Source of the DNA: Blastococcus sp. CT_GayMR16
Lineage (GTDB): Bacteria > Actinomycetota > Actinomycetes > Mycobacteriales > Geodermatophilaceae
Reading direction: 5' to 3'
NCBI RefSeq assembly: GCF_004570875.1
Contig: NZ_SPQK01000001.1
Coordinates: forward strand, 248,001 to 312,000
Length of the DNA: 64,000 bases
Shown here: positions 25,704-34,075 of the stretch, in pieces
How the letters are laid out: every line of letters starts with the position of its first letter
Position numbering within the stretch: the first letter of the stretch is position 1
Notes under the pieces: model-generated
Databases searched by the model: none
The model's input: only the letters and a program-made list of their open reading frames with translations
What the model was told of the DNA's origin: nothing
Position numbers and translations under genes: made by a program

Positions 25704-25746
25704 AGTCGACTTGTAGCCGCGTCGACAAGCAGCCCCGTCGACAAGC
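25704..25746. repeat. Clustered CGTCGACAAGC repeats in the nadD-VWA intergenic region
   Basis: Two identical copies of CGTCGACAAGC lie at 25720-25730 and 25736-25746 (16-bp period), with an inverted, partly matching copy AGTCGACTTGT at 25704-25714. The surrounding 375-bp gap (25415-25789) holds no convincing gene. The repeats may be regulator binding sites, though they are about 300 bp upstream of nadD. Confidence 0.5.
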
Positions 25747-25753
25747 GGACCGG

Positions 25754-25782
25754 CCCCTGCCGCGAGCGGTGGAGGGCAGGGG
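25754..25782 (-). terminator. Hairpin after the VWA gene
   Basis: CCCCTGCC (25754-25761) pairs with GGCAGGGG (25775-25782), 8 bp with a 13-nt loop, just beyond the stop of the leftward VWA gene. No U tract. Confidence 0.45.
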
Positions 25783-25789
25783 GTGTTTC

Positions 25790-27229
25790 TCAGAGGGTCG
25801 TGACGAACTCCGACAGCTGAGCGGCGTTGCGGCACTCGACCATGTCGATCACCTCGCCGTAGCGGTCGGCGTTGGAGTCACCGCTCCCCCACAGCCGCCG
25901 CGGCTCCGGGTTGAGCCAGTGCGCCGTGCGGGACCGCCGCACCAGGTCAGCCAGCACCGGCATGCCGGGCGGCCGGTAGTTGGTCCGTCCGTCACCGAGG
26001 ACGAGCAGCGACGTCTTCGGCCCCACCGCCGACGCCCAGCGGTCGGCGAACACCTCGAAGGCTGTTCCGTAGTCGCTGTGCCCGTCGAAGCCGACGACGT
26101 CGGCCTCCCGTCCGATCCGCGCCACGGCGTCCACCACGTCGGCGCCCGGCCGGAAGAAGCGGGTGACCTCGTCGGTCGTGTCCACGAACGCGAACGCCCG
26201 CACGCCGGTGAAGTGCTCGCGCAGCGCCTGCGTCAGCATCAGGGTGAAGTGGCTGAACCCGGCCACCGAACCGCTGACGTCGCAGAGGACGACCAACTCG
26301 GGCTTGTGCACCTTCCGCGGCCGGTGGTGGGTCACGACGGGGACGCCGCCGGTGGCGAGCGAGGCCCGCACGGTCTTGCGGAAGTCCAGCCGGCCCTCAC
26401 GTCCCAGCCGCCGCCGGGCGGACAGCCGGACGGCGAGCCGGCGGGCCAGCGGGGCGACCGCCCGGCGCAGCTCGGCGAGGTCGCTGGACTGCGCCCGCAG
26501 GAAGTCCACCTGGTCGGCCAGCGGGCGGATGGCGTTCTTGGCGACCTTGTCGCGGCCCTTCTCCGCCGCTGTCCGCCGCCGGACCTCGGCCTCGATCGCG
26601 GCCCGGAACGCGGCCAGCCGCTCGCGCACGGTATGCCGGGCCACCTGCTCGGCCAGTCCGCCCCGGTCACCCTCGTTCAGCAGTCCGGCCAGCAGCTGGG
26701 AGATGAGGGTGTCCGGCGACAGGGCCCGCAGCACCCGGTAGCTGAAGAACGACTGGCCCGACGGCGAGGGCTGGCCCCGCCCGAGCCGGTCCACGGCCAT
26801 CCGCGCGAACCGGCGCAGGGCCTCCTCGTCGCCGTCCATGAGGAGCTTCAGCAGCTGCGCGCGCATCAGCTCCGACAGCTCCGCGTCGTCGAGCCCCGGC
26901 ACGTCCAGGGTCGACTCCCCCGGCTCGCCGTCCGCGTTCCCGTCGTCCCCGGCGTCCGCCGACGTCCGGGGCCGGTCCGACAGCGGCCACCACAGGTCGA
27001 ACAGGACGTCGTAGGTCGGCCGCTGGGCCGCCCGCTGCAGCAGCACCGCGGCCAGGCCGTGCCGCAGCTGCTCGCGTTCGAGCAGGTCGACGACGGTCAG
27101 GATCTCGGCCGCGTCGACGGCCTGGCTGATGCCCACCGGGATCCCGGCCCCCCGGACGGCGCGCACGAAGCCGTCCAGGTGCCCGGCCAGCCCACCCGGC
27201 TCGGCGGTGGTCGCGGCCCCGGCGTCCAT
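25790..27229 (-). CDS. CoxE-like VWA domain protein
   Basis: A 479-residue protein with a helical N-terminal half and a C-terminal von Willebrand A domain. The metal-ion (MIDAS) motif is VLCDVSGSVAGFS with DxSxS, followed by the later YGTAFE threonine and VLGDGRTNYRPPG aspartate. The gene overlaps the MoxR ATPase gene by 1 bp. MoxR/CoxE-VWA pairs act as chaperone-like metal- or complex-assembly systems; the client is unknown and is not encoded nearby. Confidence 0.9.
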   Translation of the reverse strand: MDAGAATTAEPGGLAGHLDGFVRAVRGAGIPVGISQAVDAAEILTVVDLLEREQLRHGLAAVLLQRAAQRPTYDVLFDLWWPLSDRPRTSADAGDDGNADGEPGESTLDVPGLDDAELSELMRAQLLKLLMDGDEEALRRFARMAVDRLGRGQPSPSGQSFFSYRVLRALSPDTLISQLLAGLLNEGDRGGLAEQVARHTVRERLAAFRAAIEAEVRRRTAAEKGRDKVAKNAIRPLADQVDFLRAQSSDLAELRRAVAPLARRLAVRLSARRRLGREGRLDFRKTVRASLATGGVPVVTHHRPRKVHKPELVVLCDVSGSVAGFSHFTLMLTQALREHFTGVRAFAFVDTTDEVTRFFRPGADVVDAVARIGREADVVGFDGHSDYGTAFEVFADRWASAVGPKTSLLVLGDGRTNYRPPGMPVLADLVRRSRTAHWLNPEPRRLWGSGDSNADRYGEVIDMVECRNAAQLSEFVTTL

Positions 27230-28116
27230 CAGTTCAGCCGCAGCTCGGCCGCGGCGCGCTCCTGGTCGCTGGCGTGCTTGAGCACCACGCCGAGCGTCGA
27301 GCGCATCACCGACTCGTCGAGGGTGTCCAGGCCGAGCTCGAGCAGCGTCTGCGCCCAGTCCAGCGTCTCCGAGATCGACGGCGACTTCTTCAGCTCCAGT
27401 GCCCGCAGCGCCCGGACCGTGCGCACCAGCTGGTCGGCCAGCCCGGGCGCCAGGTCGGGCACCCGGGACAGCACGATCTCCCGCTCCCGCTCCGCGCTCG
27501 GGTAGTCCAGCGCCAGGTACAGGCAGCGGCGCTTGAGCGCCTCGGACAGCTCGCGCGTGGCGTTGGAGGTGAGCACGACCATCGGCCGTCGGGTGGCGGC
27601 GATGGTGCCGAGCTCGGGAATGGTCACCTGGAAGTCCGACAGCACCTCCAGCAGCAGCCCCTCGACCTCGACGTCGGCCTTGTCGGTCTCGTCGATGAGC
27701 AGCACCGTCGGCTCGGTGCGCCGGATGGCGGTCAGCAGCGGCCGGGAGAGCAGGAACTCCTCACCGAAGATGTCGTCGTGGACGGTGTTCCAGTCGGCGC
27801 CGTCGGTGCCCTGCGACGCCTGGATGCGCAGCAGCTGCTTCTTGTAGTTCCACTCGTACAGCGCCCGCGCCTCGTCCAGGCCCTCGTAGCACTGCAGCCG
27901 GATCAGCTCCGAGCCCGTCGCGGTGGCCAGCGCCTTCGCCAGCTCGGTCTTGCCGGTGCCGGCCGGGCCCTCGACGAGCAGCGGCTTGCCCAGCCGGTCG
28001 GCGAGGAAGACCGTCGTCGCGATCTGCGCGTCCGGCAGGTACCCCGCCGTCGACAAGCGCTTGCTGACGTCGGCGACCGAGGAGAACTGCGGGAACTGCG
28101 TCGGGGGGCGGGGCAT
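27229..28116 (-). CDS. MoxR-type AAA+ ATPase
   Basis: A 295-residue MoxR ATPase with Walker A VEGPAGTGKTELAKALA, Walker B VLLIDETDKAD, sensor region VLTSNATRELSEALKRRCLY and the C-terminal lid. GAGGAG lies about 4 nt before the ATG, so this gene has a normal leader. It is the partner of the downstream VWA protein. Confidence 0.93.
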   Translation of the reverse strand: MPRPPTQFPQFSSVADVSKRLSTAGYLPDAQIATTVFLADRLGKPLLVEGPAGTGKTELAKALATATGSELIRLQCYEGLDEARALYEWNYKKQLLRIQASQGTDGADWNTVHDDIFGEEFLLSRPLLTAIRRTEPTVLLIDETDKADVEVEGLLLEVLSDFQVTIPELGTIAATRRPMVVLTSNATRELSEALKRRCLYLALDYPSAEREREIVLSRVPDLAPGLADQLVRTVRALRALELKKSPSISETLDWAQTLLELGLDTLDESVMRSTLGVVLKHASDQERAAAELRLN

Positions 28117-28150
28117 CGAACTCCTCGTGGGGGCGGTGGGGTGGGTGGAC

Positions 28151-29404
28151 CTACCGCGTGTGGCCGTTGCCGGTCACGACATAGGTGGTGGAGGTCAGCT
28201 CCGGCAGGCCCAGCGGGCCGCGGGCGTGCAGCTTCTGGGTAGAGATCCCGATCTCGGCGCCGAAGCCGAACTCGCCCCCGTCGGTGAAGCGGGTCGAGGC
28301 GTTGACCAGCACGGCGGCGGCGTCCACCCCGGCCGTGAAGTCGGCGATGGCGGCAGCGGAGTCGGACACGATCGCCTCGCTGTGGCCGCTCCCCCAGCGC
28401 GCGATGTGGTGCACGGCGGCGGGCAGGTCGTCGACCACCCGCACGGCCATGTCCATCGACAGGTACTCGGTCGCCCAGTCCTCGTCGGTCGCCGGGACGA
28501 CGGCGTCGTGCGCAGCCTGGGCAGCGTCGTCCCCGTGCAACGTGACCCCCGCGTCGGCGAGCGCCGCCAGCAGGCGCGGCAGGAACGGGACGTCGCGGTG
28601 CACGAGCAGCGTCTCGGCGGAGTTGCAGACGCTCACCCGGTGGGTCTTGGAGTTCAGCACGATCGCCTCGGCCATCGCCGGGTCGGCCGACGCGTCCACG
28701 TACACGTGGCAGTTGCCGACGCCGGTCTCGATCACCGGCACCGTGGATTCGCGCACGACGCGCTCGATCAGGGACGCGCCACCCCGCGGGATGACCACGT
28801 CGACCCTGCCGCGGGCGTTCAGCAGCTCGCCGACGGATGCCCGGTCGGCGGGCAGCAGCTCGACGAAGCCCTCCGGGAGCCCCGCCTTGGTGCCTGCCTC
28901 GGTCAGGACGGCGACCAGCGCGGTGTTGGTGCCGAACGCCGACGCCGAGCCGCGCAGCAGCGCCGCGTTGCCGCTCTTGAGGCAGAGCCCGGCGGCGTCC
29001 ACGGTCACGTTCGGACGGGCCTCGTAGACGATGCCGACCACGCCGAGAGGCACCCGCACCTGGCGCAGCTGCAGCCCGTTGGGCAGGCGCGATCCGCGGA
29101 CGACGTCGCCGACCGGGTCGGGCAGGGCGATCAGCTCACGCAGGGCACCTGCGACCCCGGCCACCCGGACGGCGTCGAGGCGGAGCCGGTCGAGGACCGA
29201 CTCGGGTGTGCCCGCAGCGGCGGCGGCGTCGACGTCCACGGCGTTGGCCGCGAGCACCTCGTCCGTTCGCTCCACCAGCGCGTCGGCCATGGCCGCGAGA
29301 GCGGCGTCCTTGACGTCGGTCGGGAGGGTGCGCAGCACCCGGGCGGCCGCCCGCGCACGCAGCGCGGCGGCACCGATCAGCGGCAGGTCGACGGCGTCGG
29401 ACAC
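28151..29404 (-). CDS. proA: Glutamate-5-semialdehyde dehydrogenase (gamma-glutamyl phosphate reductase)
   Basis: ProA is the second step in proline synthesis. The 417-residue product, the same length as E. coli ProA, has [27 protein letters not shown] in the NADP domain and [19 protein letters not shown] with the catalytic cysteine. A GTG at 29404 fits the family length. The stop codon is TAG. proB is encoded nearby, beyond a GNAT gene and def. Confidence 0.95.
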   Translation of the reverse strand: MSDAVDLPLIGAAALRARAAARVLRTLPTDVKDAALAAMADALVERTDEVLAANAVDVDAAAAAGTPESVLDRLRLDAVRVAGVAGALRELIALPDPVGDVVRGSRLPNGLQLRQVRVPLGVVGIVYEARPNVTVDAAGLCLKSGNAALLRGSASAFGTNTALVAVLTEAGTKAGLPEGFVELLPADRASVGELLNARGRVDVVIPRGGASLIERVVRESTVPVIETGVGNCHVYVDASADPAMAEAIVLNSKTHRVSVCNSAETLLVHRDVPFLPRLLAALADAGVTLHGDDAAQAAHDAVVPATDEDWATEYLSMDMAVRVVDDLPAAVHHIARWGSGHSEAIVSDSAAAIADFTAGVDAAAVLVNASTRFTDGGEFGFGAEIGISTQKLHARGPLGLPELTSTTYVVTGNGHTR

Positions 29405-29438
29405 GGTCGCGAGGGTACGCGGGAGCGCCGGGAGACGG

Positions 29439-30029
29439 TCATGAGCGAGCGAGCCGGTGCCGGAGCCCGTTGCGGACGGCGGGCCACTCGGAGTCGACGA
29501 TCGAGAACACGACGGTGTCGCGCAGCGAGCCGTCCGGCATCCGCCGGTGGTTGCGCAGCACGCCGTCCTGCTTGGCGCCCAGCCGGGTGATCGCGGCGCG
29601 CGACTGCTGGTTGTGCCAGTGCGTGCGGAACTCGACCGCCCGGCAGCCGAGCACCTCGAAGGCATGGGTGAGCAGCAGCAGCTTGCTCGCGGCGTTGACG
29701 CCGGTGCGCTGGGCGGAGGCGGCGGTCCACGTGTAGCCGATCTCGACCCGCGGCACCGTGGCCTCCGCATTGCAGTAGGTCGTGGCACCGACCACCTTCC
29801 CGTCGCCGGCCCGGCGGACGACGAACGGCAGCATGCTCCCGGCCGCCTGCATGGCCAGCCGGGCGTCGATGTCGGCAGCCATCGTCTGCGGCGAGGGCAC
29901 CGAGGTGTACCAGAGTTCCCAGAGGCGCCCGTCCGAGGCGGCTGACACCAGTTCGTCGTGGTGGTCGGGGTGCAGGGGCTCGAGGGTGACGACGTCGCCG
30001 GCCAGCGTCACCGGTTCCAGGAAGGCCAC
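29439..30029 (-). CDS. GNAT family N-acetyltransferase (RimJ/RimL-like)
   Basis: A 196-residue acetyltransferase. [30 protein letters not shown] opens it, and [28 protein letters not shown] and [21 protein letters not shown] cover the acetyl-CoA-binding and C-terminal motifs. This subfamily acetylates proteins or small amines; substrate unknown. It starts 1 bp after the end of def. Confidence 0.88.
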   Translation of the reverse strand: MAFLEPVTLAGDVVTLEPLHPDHHDELVSAASDGRLWELWYTSVPSPQTMAADIDARLAMQAAGSMLPFVVRRAGDGKVVGATTYCNAEATVPRVEIGYTWTAASAQRTGVNAASKLLLLTHAFEVLGCRAVEFRTHWHNQQSRAAITRLGAKQDGVLRNHRRMPDGSLRDTVVFSIVDSEWPAVRNGLRHRLARS

Positions 30030-30030
30030 G

Positions 30031-30513
30031 TCAGCGTGCCCGCAGCGCCCGCAGCGCGGACTTGCGTGCCTCGCCGGTGAGCCGGTCGAGGAACACCTTG
30101 CCGTCGAGGTGGTCGACCTCGTGCTGCAGGCAGCGCGCCATCAGCCCGTCGCCCTCCAGCCGCAGGGGCTTCCCGTCGACGTCGAAGCCCTCGACCACCG
30201 CGTGCTGCGCCCGCACGGTGGGCGCCCAGATGCCGGGCACCGACAGGCAGCCCTCGTCGCCGTCCTGGACCTCCTCGGACAGCTCGACGACCACCGGGTT
30301 CACCATGTGGCCGATGACGCCGTCGATGTTGTAGGAGAAGACCCGCGCGCTCACGCCGATCTGCGGAGCCGCGAGCCCGGCCCGGCCGGGGTGGTCGACG
30401 GTCTCCACCAGGTCACGGACGAGGGCGGCCAGCCAGCCGTCGAAGGCCTTCACCTCGTCGGAGGGGGTGCGCAGCACCGGGTCGCCGAGTTCGCGGATGG
30501 GACGGATCGTCAC
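30031..30513 (-). CDS. def: Peptide deformylase
   Basis: A 160-residue metalloenzyme that removes the formyl group from new proteins. All three motifs are intact: [16 protein letters not shown] and QHEVDHLDG, giving the Cys and two His metal ligands. GTG start at 30513, 13 bp from the proB stop. Confidence 0.95.
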   Translation of the reverse strand: MTIRPIRELGDPVLRTPSDEVKAFDGWLAALVRDLVETVDHPGRAGLAAPQIGVSARVFSYNIDGVIGHMVNPVVVELSEEVQDGDEGCLSVPGIWAPTVRAQHAVVEGFDVDGKPLRLEGDGLMARCLQHEVDHLDGKVFLDRLTGEARKSALRALRAR

Positions 30514-30526
30514 GCCGCGCAGTCTC

Positions 30527-31654
30527 TCAGGAGACGGTTCGGCGCCCGACCAGCACCATCTCGTCGCGGTGCACCACCTCGCGGCGGTACTCCGGGGCGA
30601 GGTCTCCGGTCTTGCAACCGAGCAGCGCGGGAAGCTCCCGGGCGTCGTAGGCGACCAGCCCACGGGCGACGACGACACCGTCGGGCCCCACGAGCTCTAC
30701 CGGGTCGTCGGCCAGGAAGTCGCCGGAGACGCCGGTGATCCCGGCCGCCAGCAGCGAGGCGTGCCGCTCCAGGACGGCGCGGACCGCGCCCGCGTCGAGG
30801 ATCAGCCTTCCCCGCGGGCGGCTCGCGTACCGCAGCCAGAACTGGCGGGCGCCGGGACGGCGGCCCATCGGGGTGAACAAGGTGCCGACCTGCTCGCCGG
30901 CCAGCGCGGCCGCCGCCTGCGCCGTCGAGGTGACCACGACCGGCACACCGGCGTGCGCCGCGATGAGGGCGGCCTCGACCTTGGTCGCCATGCCGCCGGT
31001 GCCGACGCCGTTGCGCTTGGCCGAGCCGAGGGTCACCCCGGCGAGCTCGGCGGCGTCGGAGACGGTGTCGATCAACTGGGCGGGCCCGGACCGTGGGTCG
31101 CCGTCGTACACACCGTCGACGTCGGACAGCAGCACGAGCAGGTCGGCCTGCGCGACGTGGGCGACGAGGGCGGCGAGGCGGTCGTTGTCGCCGAACCGGA
31201 TCTCCTCGGTGGCGACCGTGTCGTTCTCGTTGACGATCGGCAGCGCGCCGAGGGCCAGCAGCCGCTCGACCGTCTGATGGGCGTTGCGGTAGTGGCTCCG
31301 GCGGGTGAGGTCGTCGGCGGTCAGCAGCACCTGGCCGACGGTGATCCCGTGCCGGGCGAAGGCGTCGGAGTAGGTCTGCACCAGCCGCAGCTGGCCGACG
31401 CTGGCCGCCGCCTGCGCGGTGGCCAGGTCGCGCGGTCGGCCGGTGACCCCCAGGGGGGCGAGGCCGGCCGCGATCGCGCCGGAGGAGACGAGGACGACCT
31501 CACGGCCGGCGGCGCGGACGGCGCCCAGGACGTCGACCAGCGCCGACAGCCGAGCGGCGTCCAGCCCGCCGGGCAGTGTCGTCAACGAGGACGAGCCGAC
31601 CTTGACCACGACCCGCCGGGCCCCGGCGATGGTGGGGCGGGCAGCGGGCGTCAC
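30527..31654 (-). CDS. proB: Glutamate 5-kinase
   Basis: ProB is the first step of proline synthesis. The 375-residue product has [47 protein letters not shown] and [14 protein letters not shown] in the kinase domain, plus a C-terminal PUA domain. The GTG start at 31654 overlaps the obg stop in GTGA, a common arrangement in actinobacteria. Confidence 0.95.
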   Translation of the reverse strand: MTPAARPTIAGARRVVVKVGSSSLTTLPGGLDAARLSALVDVLGAVRAAGREVVLVSSGAIAAGLAPLGVTGRPRDLATAQAAASVGQLRLVQTYSDAFARHGITVGQVLLTADDLTRRSHYRNAHQTVERLLALGALPIVNENDTVATEEIRFGDNDRLAALVAHVAQADLLVLLSDVDGVYDGDPRSGPAQLIDTVSDAAELAGVTLGSAKRNGVGTGGMATKVEAALIAAHAGVPVVVTSTAQAAAALAGEQVGTLFTPMGRRPGARQFWLRYASRPRGRLILDAGAVRAVLERHASLLAAGITGVSGDFLADDPVELVGPDGVVVARGLVAYDARELPALLGCKTGDLAPEYRREVVHRDEMVLVGRRTVS

Positions 31655-33165
31655 GACTCTTCGTCCAGCAGGTCCGGCGGCAGATCGTCGTCGGTCCAGA
31701 ACTCCTCGCTGAGCTCGTAGGGCACCCGCCGGGCCTTCTTGGCGGCCAGCCGCTCCTCCGCGCGCACCCGGTGCGGCGCGTCGATCCGGCTGTCGGTGCC
31801 GCGACCGCCGAGGCCTGCGGACTCCTCGACGGTGAGCGTCCCGGCCGGCAGGGTCGGCACCCAGTCGAAGGTGACGCCGCCGATGGTGACCGCGTCGCCC
31901 TCGACGGCACCGGCCTTGGCCAGCTGCTCCTCGACACCGAGCCGGTTGAGCCGGTCGGCGAGGAAGCCGACCGCCTCGTCGTTGGTGAAGTCGGTCTGCC
32001 GGACCCATCGCTCGGGCCGGACGCCGTGCACGACGAACGCTCTGTCGTCTCCCGAACCCTCCCACTCCGGGTCGCGCTCGACCGTGAAGCCGGTGTCGTC
32101 CACCGACCGGGGCACGATGGTGACCCGGGCCGGCTCCATCGCGGGCAGGCTCGCGCGGTGCGCCTCGACGGCTGCGGCCAGGGCGTAGCCGAACTCGGTC
32201 AGCCCCTCACCGGTCGCCGCGCTCACCGCGTAGACGTCGAGGCCACGCTTCTCCAGCGAGGCGCGCACCAGGTCGACGAGCTCCCGCGCGTCCGGGACGT
32301 CGATCTTGTTCAGGACGGCGATCCGCAGCCGGCCGACCAGGTCGAGCTCCTCGCCGCCGTACTCGGCCAGTTCGTGCTCGAGGGCCTCGATGTCGCTCTC
32401 GGGATCGCGGCCGGGCTCCATGGTGGCCATGTCGACGACGTGCACCAGGACGGCGCAGCGCTCGACGTGCCGGAGGAACTGCACCCCCAGGCCCTTGCCG
32501 GTGGACGCGCCCGGGATCAGGCCCGGGACGTCGGCCATCGTGTAGGTCGTGTCGCCCGAGCGGATCACGCCGAGGTTGGGCACCAGCGTGGTGAACGGGT
32601 AGTCGGCGATCTTCGGCCGGGCCGCGGACATCGCGGCGACCAGCGAGGACTTGCCCGCCGAGGGGAACCCCACGAGGCCGACGTCGGCGATGCTCTTGAG
32701 CTCGATGACGGCGTCGAAGGACTCGCCCTCCTCACCGAGGAGAGCGAAGCCGGGTGCCTTGCGGCGGGAGTTGGCCAGCGCGGCGTTGCCGAGCCCGCCC
32801 TTGCCGCCCTTGGCGAGCACCACGCGGGTGCCCGCTCCGACGAGGTCGGCGATGACCCGCCCGTCGGGGGTGCTGACCACGGTGCCGGCGGGCACGCGCA
32901 GGACCTTCTCCTCGCCGCGGGCACCGTGCCGGTTGCTGCCCTCGCCGGGCTGGCCGTTGCCGGCCTTCTGGTGCGGGCGGTGGTGGAAGTCCAGCAGCGT
33001 GTGCACGCTGGGATCGACCTCGAGGACGATGTCGCCCCCGTCGCCGCCGTTGCCCCCGTCGGGGCCGCCGAGCGGCTTGAACTTCTCGCGGTGCACCGAG
33101 GACACGCCGTGTCCGCCGTTGCCGGCGGCCACGTGCACGGTCACTCTATCGACGAAAGCGGCCAT
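31651..33165 (-). CDS. obg: GTPase Obg/CgtA
   Basis: A 504-residue essential GTPase involved in 50S assembly and stress control. The glycine-rich Obg domain is first ([18 protein letters not shown] and later GGKGGLGN), then the G domain with [25 protein letters not shown] and NKIDV, then an OCT domain ([11 protein letters not shown]). The start is preceded by GGCGGAG. Order rplU-rpmA-obg-proB is conserved. Confidence 0.96.
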   Translation of the reverse strand: MAAFVDRVTVHVAAGNGGHGVSSVHREKFKPLGGPDGGNGGDGGDIVLEVDPSVHTLLDFHHRPHQKAGNGQPGEGSNRHGARGEEKVLRVPAGTVVSTPDGRVIADLVGAGTRVVLAKGGKGGLGNAALANSRRKAPGFALLGEEGESFDAVIELKSIADVGLVGFPSAGKSSLVAAMSAARPKIADYPFTTLVPNLGVIRSGDTTYTMADVPGLIPGASTGKGLGVQFLRHVERCAVLVHVVDMATMEPGRDPESDIEALEHELAEYGGEELDLVGRLRIAVLNKIDVPDARELVDLVRASLEKRGLDVYAVSAATGEGLTEFGYALAAAVEAHRASLPAMEPARVTIVPRSVDDTGFTVERDPEWEGSGDDRAFVVHGVRPERWVRQTDFTNDEAVGFLADRLNRLGVEEQLAKAGAVEGDAVTIGGVTFDWVPTLPAGTLTVEESAGLGGRGTDSRIDAPHRVRAEERLAAKKARRVPYELSEEFWTDDDLPPDLLDEES

Positions 33166-33194
33166 CTCCGCCGCCCCCTACCTGCTAAGCGCCG

Positions 33195-33225
33195 CGAGCG
33201 CACGGGCCCAGGGCCCGTGCGCTCG
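33195..33225. terminator. Strong hairpin between rpmA and obg
   Basis: CGAGCGCACGGGC (33195-33207) pairs with GCCCGTGCGCTCG (33213-33225), extended by one C-G pair to 14 bp with a 3-nt loop. No U tract on the minus strand. It may attenuate rplU-rpmA transcription into obg. Confidence 0.6.
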
Positions 33226-33300
33226 TCGACGGAACGTTGTTTGTGGCCCCGTCCCGGGCACCGCCCCTAGCTTGCGAAGGGTGGGGAGGACGGGGTCCTT

Positions 33301-33555
33301 TCACTCGACGGCGGTGATGGAGATCGTCTTGCGTCCCCGTCGCGTGCCGAACGTGACCGAACCCGGCTCGAGCGCGAACAGCGTGTCGTCGCTGCCGCGA
33401 CCGACGCCGAGACCCGGGTGGAAGTGGGTCCCGCGCTGACGCACGATGATCTCGCCCGCCTTGACGACCTGACCGCCGAAGCGCTTCACGCCGAGGCGCT
33501 GAGCGTTGGAGTCGCGACCGTTGCGGGACGACGAGGCGCCCTTCTTGTGTGCCAT
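33301..33555 (-). CDS. rpmA: 50S ribosomal protein L27
   Basis: An 84-residue protein starting [20 protein letters not shown] and containing [18 protein letters not shown], the L27 signature. The N-terminal tail reaches the peptidyl-transferase centre; there is no Firmicute-type cleavable extension. It lies 7 bp after rplU. Confidence 0.97.
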   Translation of the reverse strand: MAHKKGASSSRNGRDSNAQRLGVKRFGGQVVKAGEIIVRQRGTHFHPGLGVGRGSDDTLFALEPGSVTFGTRRGRKTISITAVE

Positions 33556-33562
33556 GTCGGCG

Positions 33563-33877
33563 TCAGCCCTTCGAGATGTCGCGGACCACGACGCTGGTCA
33601 GGGGCTGACGGTGCCCCTGCCGCTTGTGGTAGCCGGTCTTGTTCTTGAACTTGTGGATGTGGATCTTCGGGCCCTTGCCGTGCTCGACGATCTCACCGGT
33701 CACGGTCACCTTGGCCAGGGCCGCTGCGTCGCTGGTGACGGTGTCGCCGTCGACCAGCAGGATCGCCGGGAGGGCGACGCTGTCGCCCGCCGCGCCCTGC
33801 AGGCGGTTGATCGTGAACGTGTCGCCCACGGCCACCTTGTGCTGGCTGCCACCGGCCTTCACCACTGCGTACACCAC
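33563..33877 (-). CDS. rplU: 50S ribosomal protein L21
   Basis: A 104-residue protein beginning [20 protein letters not shown] and ending [18 protein letters not shown], typical of L21. It is the first gene of rplU-rpmA and has its own promoter about 125 bp upstream, separate from rne. A GAGGAGTCAGTG ribosome-binding region precedes the start. Confidence 0.97.
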   Translation of the reverse strand: MVYAVVKAGGSQHKVAVGDTFTINRLQGAAGDSVALPAILLVDGDTVTSDAAALAKVTVTGEIVEHGKGPKIHIHKFKNKTGYHKRQGHRQPLTSVVVRDISKG

Positions 33878-34002
33878 TGACTCCTCGTTCGCTTCTTCTT
33901 GTCTCGCGCGCAGACCGAGCGATCGCCGGGTGCTGGACGGGCTGCGGACGCCTGACCCGGCGGCACCCGAAGGCCCCCGCGCGGTGGCGGTGCAACCCGG
34001 CC

Positions 34003-34032
34003 AGCGTACCCGAGCGGCGCACGGCCGGTCGA
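34003..34032 (-). promoter_or_regulatory. Probable rplU-rpmA promoter
   Basis: TCGACC (34032-34027), 18 bp, TACGCT (34008-34003) on the minus strand, giving a leader of about 120 nt before rplU. Confidence 0.5.
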
Positions 34033-34046
34033 CACGGGCTGGTCGG

Positions 34047-34068
34047 CCCCTCCTGGTTCGGGGAGGGG
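34047..34068 (-). terminator. Hairpin after rne
   Basis: CCCCTCC (34047-34053) pairs with GGAGGGG (34062-34068), 7 bp with an 8-nt loop, starting 7 bp beyond the rne stop. No U tract. Confidence 0.5.
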
Positions 34069-34075
34069 GTCTGTC

